From Dasyornis broadbenti (lineage: Eukaryota > Chordata > Aves > Passeriformes > Dasyornithidae): a stretch of 64,000 bases of DNA. The position numbers and the translations under genes are program-made. Positions 56,510 through 64,000 of the stretch are shown piece by piece; position 1 is the stretch's first letter; every line of letters starts with the position of its first letter. The stretch covers positions 1,994,652-2,058,651 of the forward strand of contig VZRN01000794.1 of NCBI GenBank assembly GCA_013397935.1, written 5' to 3'. A model generated the notes under the pieces. It had not been told where the DNA came from. It did not search any database and was given only the letters and a program-made list of their open reading frames with translations.

Positions 56510-56720
56510 GATTGGAGATGCTGCGCTGCCGCACTTTAATAGAGTCAGTATTTATTCCTGTGTGGGAGAAACACTCCATTATCTGGCTTATTAATTGTTA
56601 GTTAAGTAATGGGAAGGTGCCCAGAGCAGGAGATGAGCCCTCATCACTTGTTATTAGCTCAGAAACCAGCAGAAATAAAATAACTGGAGATAAATTATCC
56701 CAAGTGCTGCCCCACGTACC
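56510..56720. promoter_or_regulatory. Candidate conserved non-coding element
   Basis: 'GCCGCACTTTAATAGAGTC', 'GTATTTATTCCTGTG', 'CTTATTAATTGTTAGTTAAG', 'TTGTTATTAGCTCAG' and 'GATAAATTATCCC' in about 210 bp, with a CpG-richer flank at 56755-56790. Inferred from motif density. Confidence 0.38.
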
Positions 56721-57873
56721 GCAAACTGACAGATCTGCTCAGAGGGGAATTCGCAGAGAGCTCTCGGGAGGGGCGGGGAGCAGCGAAGAGATAGCAACAG
56801 TCAGTCCAATCGGATATTTCTTTTTTTTTAATGAAAAGATTTCATCATCGTTGATTCTGAACACCACTTTTCATGGCTGGGATCACGTGGATGTTCATGG
56901 CTGAGAAGGTGTCCCTGCTCCCGTAGGAAAACTCAATGTATTAGTCTAACACTGACAGAGGCAGGTTTTGCATTGGTAGCTTAATGCTGCACAAGAGGGG
57001 TCTTTTTTTATTAAAAAAAGCAACATGCGGCTGCAAACAGTCTGGCCTGGTCACTGCTGGGCTGTGATAACCTCAAAAAATGAAGGCAGTGGAGTCTGGA
57101 GCAGGGATTGGAAGTCTCTGCAAAGGGAGTATAAAGAAGACCTGGAACAGCAGCCAAGAAAGCAGCAATGAAAAGATACAGGACTCTGCCTTGAATGGGT
57201 AAAAACACCCAAGCTGTCCAACACTGCAAAAGCTACCAGATCTAAACAAGTAAAATTCAACAGCATCCACATTCATTTCCTCAAATCCATCCTCCGGTGG
57301 TGGCCACAGAGTCATAATTTGCTGGTCCCCATGCAGGGGATCAGCAGAAGTTACCACTCATTTATCAGACCCACAGTGCCAGAGGAAAGCAGAATACCAC
57401 ACTCCACAGCATGAAAAAATTTAGCTGAACTTATGCATTTGGTGACTTAATTCAGGAAAGGCAGAGTTAAAATCAAATGGAAAGAGAGAGCTGCTCTTCC
57501 TTGCAGCCATTTGCCTAGAAAACATCCCAGCAGCCTTTCCACGGCATGTGTAGGATTTTTGCTGCAGCTCTGTAGGAAGATACAAGGGAAAAGGATAGGC
57601 CAGCAGCCTGAGGCAACACCAGCAGCACACAAACAAACCCTAGAAGGCAGCTACAGCCAGAGCTTGGGCCTAACCGTGCACCTGCAGGTGAAATTGAACT
57701 GAGGGCATCACCTGATTTTGGAGAGCACAGAAGCACCTGAGGCAGCTCTCCACACTCTGCTGCCCAGGGAAGCAGTCCCTAGCACCAAAGCAGACATTTA
57801 CAGGCACTCCAGACTGAGGGCCCAGCCCTGAATTACTTCTTCCTTAGTACTTCACAGCAGTTAAAAAATTAAC

Positions 57874-57990
57874 CACAGAAATGCAAATGGATTGGGTCAG
57901 AACGGATCTTAAAACCCATCTCATTAACCCCTGCCATGGGCAGGGACACCTTCCACTAGACCAGGGTGCTCCAAGCCCTGTCCAACATGG
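57874..57990 (-). mobile_element. CR1 LINE, 3' end fragment
   Basis: On the plus strand it reads 'CACAGAAATGCAAATGG', 'ATTGGGTCAGAACGGATC', 'AACCCCTGCCATGGGCAGGG' and 'ACACCTTCCACTAGACCAGG', 'TCCAAGCCCTGTCCAACATG'. A minus-strand CR1 3' end, 5'-truncated at about 57990. It ends the long CR1-free interval. Confidence 0.92.
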
Positions 57991-59139
57991 GATTTCAAGC
58001 TTTATCCACGTGCTTCACATGATTAACAAGTACCTGTGTTCCTAAGACAGTAAATAATCTCTGAAGAATTCACTGTTCTCACTCCAGCCTCCATCTGCAG
58101 AGTTTTCGCCACAGCAGACACTCAGCACTCTGAAATCACCCCCACAGCCCAGAAAAAGCCCTGCTCATGCAACAAAGTCCTTTTTTAAAAAAAGACGTTT
58201 TACAAGAGTTGTGCCACTTTCGGAGCCTTATCTCTTCAGGTAATGTTTCATTTCATTCCTTCTAGAAATACAGCAATAAACACCGTTTCATCTGCATCCT
58301 ACAACAGAACACCCCAGATCCAAGCTCATTCCCAAAAGTATTTATTTGTAAGAAAAAGACTGCCAGCTCCCAGCCCTAGAGAACTCCAAAAATGTTGCAT
58401 GTGGCTCAGCATCTTCACTTGCTTGTGTATCTTGAGTCAAAACAGAAGAATTCCTTAAGAGCAGCAGCCCCTCTGAGAAATTAATTACCTCAAATCTGCT
58501 CCTGCATCCACAGTCTCCAAATGTTTCCTACCTGCTATCCCAAGTTTTCAAGTTTTCTCCAACTTCAGCTTCCAGAATAAAGCAGGAAACTTCAGGAGTG
58601 CCTCACTCCTGCTTTTATAATCTCTTGCAGCCACAAAACCGTTCACAGGTGGGTTAAGCAAGGCAGCCCAATCAGGCCTCCCTAACAAGATCCTTTCATT
58701 TAAGTGGATCCAGGTGTGCCTTTCCATTGCTGAAGGTGCTTCCTCCGCTGCATCTTCCCAGAGAGGGTACTCCACCTCTAAATTGCTTATCACTTGAAGA
58801 ATGATTTGCAAATGCTGTATTTTCCTGCACCTATCCGGGAGCTTTGAGGGTCTGTAAGTCAGCTGAAAGTGCCGGGGTGTGAAAAGGAGCTCTCTGTTCA
58901 TGGGGATGACCTAATAACACAGAGGTAGATGAGCTTCAGGTGAGGTGAAAGGAGACAGACAAGGCAGAGAGAAGCTCTCCTCATGTTATCGCTGCATATT
59001 GATAATCTGGGTCGTTAGGGCATCATATGGTTCTTCTCTGGGATAAATCGTCAGGTGGTTTATTTATGAAAATACAGCACCTGCCATCAGTGTAAGCATT
59101 GTGGAAGAAGGGCTTTTCACGGGGGTACGGAGAGACAGG
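57991..59139. other. Non-coding stretch without recognised elements
   Basis: No gene is supported. A 117-codon minus frame at 58548-58901 has no recognised motif. AT-rich words near 59000-59060 ('GCATATTGATAATCTGGG') are isolated. Otherwise unique sequence. Confidence 0.5.
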
Positions 59140-59370
59140 ATTTAGGATGAATAATAGAAAAAATTCTTCCCTGTGAAGGTGGGGAGGCCCTGGCATAGGG
59201 TGCCCAGAGAAGCTGTGGCTGTCCCTGGATCCCTGGAAGTGTCCAAGGCCAGATTGCACAGGGCTTGGAGCAGCCTGGGGTAGTAGAAGGTGTCCCTGCC
59301 CCTGGCAGAAGGTGGAACAGGATGACTTTTTAAGGTCCCTTCCAACCCAATCCATTCTGGGATTCTGTGA
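59140..59370 (+). mobile_element. CR1 LINE, 3' end copy
   Basis: In sense order: 'TTCTTCCCTGTGAAGGTGG', 'GAGGCCCTGGCATAGGGTGC', 'CTGTCCCTGGATCCCTGGAA', 'GTGTCCCTGCCCCTGGCAG', 'AAGGTCCCTTCCAACCC' and terminal 'ATTCTGGGATTCTGTGA'. It covers the ORF2 tail and the 3' end without an intact frame. It has the same subfamily layout as the copy at 61284, but retains about 12 bases ('GCACAGGGCTT') missing there. Confidence 0.95.
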
Positions 59371-61283
59371 TGATTTTCCTGGATATTGGCTGCTCATGAA
59401 TGCTCCAATCTCAGATGGGAACACCTTCCTGAATGCACATTCACACCTCACCTGTGGAAGGTGATCCCACCTCTCTGACTTCTCCCTTCCCAGTCTCACT
59501 GGCTCAGCCTCTGAACTTCAGACTGTTAGTGCTTAATGAAAAGGTTTTTTCATCATTCACAGGCATTTAGTGCTGTTTCTGCGGGTTCAGCTGTGTCCCT
59601 GTGTAATTCCATCCCTTTGCAAGTCTCTCCTCCATCGTGCTGGGGATGAGAAGAGCTGCACTGCGCTGAGTTTGTGCTGAAACTTTTGCAAGGATGTAGC
59701 TTAATTGGCTGTCAGGAAGAGCTGGAGAGCACTAAAGACACAGGGAGGACTTTAGCATTGGAGGTAGAGTGGGATGGGTGCCAGGAAAACAGCTCCATGT
59801 CAAAAGGAGCTGTCCCCAGCTCTTCCTCTCTCTGCTCCAGAGTCCGTTTTGTCTTGGAGGAAACTCTCACGTACCCTGTGATTTTTGTGAGAAGCAGGGA
59901 CCAGAAAGGTAGGCAGGAGTGAAAATCAATCAAGATTTGTCAAATACACAGGAGAACTCATTTTTACGAGATAAGTGCCTTCAGAGGAAGCACTGGTAGA
60001 CACCTACCACATGTTCAGCCTGCTTAGTGGCAAAGTATGCACCATTAATCACTGTCACTCCAAGGGACCGGTTTCCCACTGAACCTCTCCCAAGTTTCTC
60101 CCTCTTTCAGCCACCCTCTCCCTTTATCAAAGGCATAAAAAGATCCTATTTTCAGGTCTCGGGCCAGTTACCATCTTTAGGGATTAGCTTTATGGAGAGA
60201 GCAAACTGCCCTAAGCTCTCTTGCCACGGGGATCTGCTCTGCACCCCTGAGCAGTCGCTGGGGCCGTGGCACAGGACTGGGGAGACAGGATCCATCGAGG
60301 CCTGTTCCCTGCAACAATCGTGACACGAGGAGATGAGCAGCATTCCCAAACCTCCTGGCCAGGCAGGATTGCACCCCTCACTTGATTTAACAGAACCACA
60401 AAGAGAGACCGGCAGCAAGGACCATAAAGGCACTTCCACTGCCCGAGTCACCAGAAGAGTTGTTGAGTCAAGAGGTGCAGCCACCTGCTCCCGCTGATCC
60501 AGGCTCAAATAAAAGCTCATGGCATGACTCCGTACAAGTCCAGGGCACCAAAAAGCCCCACAGATGAAGGATTCTGAGGTATTGAACAAAGAGAGAAGGA
60601 AAGAGGAGGAGAATTAATAAAAATCAGGCTGCCAATGCCCCAGACTGCTCTTCTCTCATCCTAAAATGCTGAGAACACTCCCTAATCTGCTAAAGCCAAA
60701 CCACATTGTTAAACCTCAGCCACTTCTCTGCTTGGAAACCAGGGATTTACCCAGAACAAAGGAGAAGCAGAGAAAAAGAAAAACCTAAAATCTTTAGATA
60801 CAAGTATTTATTTACAGGTGCTAAATGATTTCTTGATTAACTCTGCAACCTGCTGCTCCCTCTCTGCTTGGCATTTCACAGAGAGAGTGTTTTATCTCGG
60901 CAGAGAACTCCCAGGCTGGAATGTGCCTGGTGTGGGCAGCAGGGCGGTAATTGGCTTGAAAAACAAAACCGTGAGGAAGAACATGAAACTAATCTGAAAC
61001 CCCTTAAGCCAGATGAAGGCTTTGGTTTACCATGGGCACAAGCCCAAACTTTTCCAGGCCTAATAAGAAGCATTATCACTGCAGCAGATGTTAAACGTGA
61101 GCCTTGCTTCCAGGGGAGGGGGGGAAAGAGGAAAGAAATGCCCTGCCTATACATACAGATCCCAGAGTAGGCTCCCAAATTCCAGACTTTCACATCCCTC
61201 TGTTTTGCAGTGGGATATTATCAAAATTACCATAAAAGAAGAAGGGAGCCCACAAAGAAAAAGTCTATCTGCAAGTGACAGCA
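59371..61283. other. Non-coding stretch without recognised elements
   Basis: No gene is supported. Frames up to 145 codons (60152-60589 minus) carry no motif. An AT-rich patch at 60785-60850 ('AAGTATTTATTTACAGG') is isolated. Otherwise unique sequence. Confidence 0.5.
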
Positions 61284-61536
61284 AAAGGAGGATGGTTTTA
61301 AACTGAAAGAGGGAAGGCTTAGATGGGATATTGGGAAGGAATTGTTCCCTGGGAGGGTGGGGAGGCCCTGGCCCAGGCTGTCCAGACAAGCTGTGGCTGC
61401 CCCTGGATCCCTGGAAGCATCCAGGGCCAGGTTGGAGCAGCCTGGGACAGTGGAAGGTGTCCCTGCCCATGGCAGAGACATGGAACGAGGTGATCTTTAA
61501 GGTCCCTTCCTTCCCAGTCATTCAGTGATTCCATGG
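61284..61536 (+). mobile_element. CR1 LINE, 3' end copy
   Basis: In sense order: 'GGTTTTAAACTGAAAGAGGG', 'GATGGGATATTGGGAAGG', 'GGTGGGGAGGCCCTGGCCC', 'GTGTCCCTGCCCATGGCAG', 'TGATCTTTAAGGTCCCTTCC' and a terminal octamer remnant 'ATTCAGTGATTCCATGG'. The ORF2 C-terminal region is present but interrupted. It lies 1.9 kb from the related copy at 59140 in the same orientation. Confidence 0.95.
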
Positions 61537-62119
61537 TTACTGTAGAGGAATGGCTATCCCTGCCTTATCCCAGCAGCCCAAACAGGATTTGAACACCAGC
61601 TCCTTCAGCAGACTGTCTTCCCAAGTCCCCAGTGCTGCTATTTGCTCCAAGGAGCACACAGAGAAATAACACAGCAGATCCAGCATTTCTGGAGACAGTG
61701 ACACAATGGAAACCATGAAATCAGGCTCCTGCTTGCCAGGGAAAAGCCTGGACATGGGAAGTGGTGACATTCTGAAATCCTGGGTGTTTCAAGGAGTGCT
61801 TTTTATTTTATTCATGAATAACTGCCTGGTATGGGATCCCTCCTTCCAGCCTGGGACAAGCCTCACTCAGAACACGAAGTCTCCTGTGCAATTTATTACC
61901 TCTTCCCATCGAAATAAAGCAGTAAAAAGAAGATAATCAGATCTGTGACTATTTCATTATCACCCTCCTAGGGCGGCTGCCCCACCCCGACCCTTTTGGG
62001 GAGCTCATGGTGTGCTAAGCCCCAGGATGTGGCCAAGACCTGCTAGGAAGTCAGCAGCAAAGCCTCTCCATCCTCTGGAGACAGCATCCTCCTTCTGTGC
62101 GTTGCCTTTTTAATGGGGA
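61537..62119. other. Non-coding stretch without recognised elements
   Basis: No gene is supported over about 580 bp. An AT-rich patch near 61910-61960 holds 'AAGATAATCAGATC'. The GC-rich block at 61970-62000 ('GGGCGGCTGCCCCACCCCG') is short. Confidence 0.5.
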
Positions 62120-62147
62120 ATTTGAATTCCAGGCCAGGAATTCAAAT
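62120..62147. repeat. 28-bp near-perfect palindrome
   Basis: ATTTGAATTCC (62120-62130) and GGAATTCAAAT (62137-62147) are exact reverse complements. The 6-bp centre AGGCCA adds two more pairs, with a single A/A mismatch pair. Only one pair in 14 fails. A poly-A run begins six bases after it. Confidence 0.85.
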
Positions 62148-62153
62148 AAATAC

Positions 62154-62171
62154 AAAAAAAAAAAAAAAAAA
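62154..62171 (+). repeat. Poly-A run, A18
   Basis: Eighteen A residues follow AATAAATAC. AATAAA (62145-62150) lies only 3 bases before the run, too close for a normal polyadenylation site. No retrocopied gene is recognised upstream. Confidence 0.9.
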
Positions 62172-62409
62172 TCAAAAAAGAGCCTTAAAATTTTTGCAGC
62201 ACCCTGACAGTAGCCCATACCTAGGGAGACACATCAAGGATGGGCCTGTCTATCAGGCCTGAGGAATTCCCTTTTTTTTGTTCTATGAGGGATGCCAGAG
62301 CAGTTCGAGGTACAACTCACAGGTAGCGGGAATGATCTATTTTGTAGAAAGGAGGGGGCAGGGAGACTCCTCTGGCAATGTAAGTCAGTTCAGATGGTGC
62401 TGGCTTACA

Positions 62410-62770
62410 GGCCTCTTCCTTTAAATTGATTAATAATGACACATTTAAATGGACAACATAAATTAATTTCTGAATTGCGCCATTAGTAAGTAATTAATTT
62501 CTTTGCTCTGTGAAACGAAGATATCACTGTTATCTAAATCTATAAAGAGAAGAAATGCTGAACGAGGACTCCATTAATGTAAAAATTGATTTTTCCATTT
62601 ACCCTCTTCTGAGGTTTTTTTTTGCCTCCCCCTCCCTCCAATGCATTTATTTTTCAAGTGGCTGGGGATGGGGAGAGTAACCTAATTTATACTTCCAGTG
62701 GTAATCAAAAGATCATGCATGCTCATTTCAACCAAATGATGTCATTATGAAGGCTGTTAAAGCCGGGGTT
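62410..62770. promoter_or_regulatory. Candidate conserved non-coding element (strong)
   Basis: A 360-bp island with 'AAATTGATTAATAATGACAC', 'CATAAATTAATTTCTG', 'ATTGCGCCATTAGTAAGTAA', TAATTAAT at 62491-62498, 'CCATTAATGTAAAAATTG', CATGCATG at 62714-62721 and TGATGTCAT at 62737-62745. The DNA alternates dense homeodomain cores with retained CpGs (TTGCGCC, AACGAAG, AACGAGG). By motif density it is the best enhancer candidate in the window. Conservation must be checked by alignment. Confidence 0.5.
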
Positions 62771-64000
62771 GCCTTGGAAACACAAAATACTGATGGTTGA
62801 GGTTGGACATCGGAGTTCTGGAGGCGCAGTAACGAGCAAACGGCGTGGCCAGACCTGGCCTGACTGGGCACGCTGGCAGCATCACCCCAAGTTACTCAGA
62901 TGTTCTCTTCAGCACTTCCCAGGCTGCCATTTTCCCTATTCCTCCCACCTCCTGCCATAATCCATTAGTTTCACGAGCCAGGAGCGGAGGGCTCGCTCGC
63001 TCCGCTGACAGGCAGAAGTGACGAGGAGCGGGAAGGACGCTCCGGCTGAGGGCTGTGCGCTGCCGGCCAGCAGCTGTCCCATTCCTGCTGCCCAAGCCCA
63101 GAACACTCACCTGTGCCTCTGCCACGCTCTTGGTGCAGCCCAGCATGGAGATTTACTCAGCTTGTCCCTGATGATCACAGCCAGGATCCGGTTGTAACCG
63201 AGGCGTTGGATCCTCATTTCCATTCACTCGGTAACTGGTCCAGGACACATCCAGCCTCGGTGCAGATCATGTCTCCCCTCATCCAGGTGCAGCCTAGGAG
63301 AGGGAGATTTATTCTGAGCGCCCCAGAGCAAGAGGTTTGCTTGCAAAGACCAGCAACCTCACAAATCAAGATGTGTCTGTCCCCTCTGAGAGTCCAGGAT
63401 CCTTCAGGTGAGGATACTTCGAGTAATTTAAAAATAACAAGAAATGGAACTGACTTTCTATCACTTAAAGAAAAATAAAGCTTTAATTTTTTTCCAAACA
63501 GGGAATATTCCCTTGGCTGTTGTGCTGAGATGGTTTGAGGCAGCTGTGCCTGGGGTCGTTTGTGGATGTGGGGAATGCCAAGAGACACCGGTGAAGCGGC
63601 AGGTTTTGGGCAGCCCGACCAAGGCAAAAGCATGCCAAATGCTGCTGTGGTTTTGAGGCAACTCCTGGGTCTCTTCAACCAGTTCTTCTCTTCCCAGTTC
63701 AAGGTACTGGGAGAGGAAGCCTAGGACTAAACTGGAGATCAGTCCTGCTGATGCAAGGAGCCCCTCGGGTCCTTCAGCTGTGCCACGCTACGATTTCACA
63801 GCTCCTTTTTTCCCCTTGCCCTGTCCCAAGAACACGATGCCACCTCTGATCACACCATGGGGAGCTGAAAGCCATCTTTGAGGTACACCTTGGAGAGAGG
63901 GGGCCACAGCCTGAGCCCCATCTCCAAATATCCTCCACTCTAACACAGGAAACAGAGCCAGGGGAATTATTTACCGTGAGTATTTTGCTGGCTGCTTCCC
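62771..64000. other. Non-coding stretch with a CpG-rich patch
   Basis: No gene is recognised. 62970-63080 is CpG-rich ('GGAGCGGAGGGCTCGCTCGC' and following) with a 7-bp hairpin AGCGGAG/CTCCGCT (62983-63006), but it is too short for a standard CpG island. A 162-codon minus frame (63214-63702) and a 121-codon plus frame (63113-63478) cover each other. The splice-flanked segment at 63287-63407 is listed separately. Confidence 0.5.
63287..63407 (+). other. Splice-flanked 121-nt open segment (possible exon)
   Basis: Upstream 'CTCCCCTCATCCAG' gives an acceptor at 63286; downstream CCTTCAG is followed by GTGAGG. The 121 bases are open in one frame (VQPRRGRFILSAPEQEV and onward), and the surrounding frame stays open from 63113 to 63478. 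The peptide is not recognised. It could be a terminal or alternative exon of a gene outside the window, or chance. Confidence 0.15.

Larger units (their letters stand above)
53901..57873. other. Non-coding stretch with motif-rich islands
   Basis: No gene is recognised. A T-rich run interrupted by AA lies at 54019-54040. The islands at 54640-54740, 56095-56245 and 56510-56720 are listed separately. Frames do not exceed about 95 codons here, which is itself unremarkable for non-coding DNA. Confidence 0.55.

Noticed and set aside
62145..62171. 3' end of a processed pseudogene (AATAAA plus poly-A)
   Set aside because: The signal is only 3 bases before the A-run, no coding similarity is seen upstream, and CR1 machinery makes processed copies rare in birds.
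62970..63080. CpG island promoter
   Set aside because: Too short (about 110 bp) for the usual island criteria; noted as a CpG-rich patch only.
1..64000. tRNA, rRNA, CRISPR array, telomeric or satellite repeats
   Set aside because: Scanned for their hallmarks (A/B boxes, regularly spaced direct repeats, TTAGGG arrays, long tandem units) and saw none.

Overview
The window looks like a stretch of bird nuclear genome without a recognisable protein-coding gene. The clearest evidence is ten copies of the 3' end of CR1, the dominant LINE of birds and reptiles. They show the typical 'AAGGTCCCTTCCAACCC' block, the 'TGCCCATGGCAGGG' block and the ATTCTGTGA-type terminal octamer repeat, on either strand. 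CR1 density is low (roughly 3% by my boundaries). No SINE family, long LTR element or satellite was recognised, which fits a bird, perhaps a songbird (inference). I saw no tRNA, rRNA, CRISPR, bacterial operon or phage features.

No open reading frame looks like a gene. The longest (about 230 codons) match no family I know and are overlapped by similar frames on the other strand. Several run straight through CR1 copies or through homeodomain-motif-rich DNA. This is how non-coding avian DNA of moderate GC behaves. The only coding traces are decayed C-terminal pieces of CR1 ORF2 at about 2747-2840 and 11796-11940 (minus strand).

Layout: 1-12 kb is ordinary intergenic or intronic DNA with five CR1 fragments, purine and poly-A tracts and one G-quadruplex motif. 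From about 12 to 57.9 kb the character changes. CR1 is nearly absent (only 78 bp at 20.8 kb and about 84 bp at 32.6 kb, with a CR1-free run of about 25 kb after that). The DNA here holds many 100-350 bp AT-rich islands with TAATTA homeodomain cores and octamer, TCF/LEF, CRE-like and X-box-like words, together with retained CpGs. From 57.9 to 61.5 kb three more CR1 copies occur. At 62.1-62.8 kb there is a 28-bp palindrome and one of the strongest motif-rich islands.

My reading is a gene desert or long intron around a developmental regulator, with many candidate conserved non-coding elements (cis-regulatory). The target gene cannot be named from this sequence. Conservation itself is not visible in one sequence, so all enhancer calls are inference from composition and motifs. 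The best specific leads are a consensus p53 response element (26.16 kb), a 48-nt hairpin (16.24 kb), palindromic homeodomain clusters (17.5 and 29.84 kb), a composite TCF/LEF, repeat and G4 island (22.2-22.4 kb), the palindrome at 62.12 kb, and three short splice-flanked open segments.
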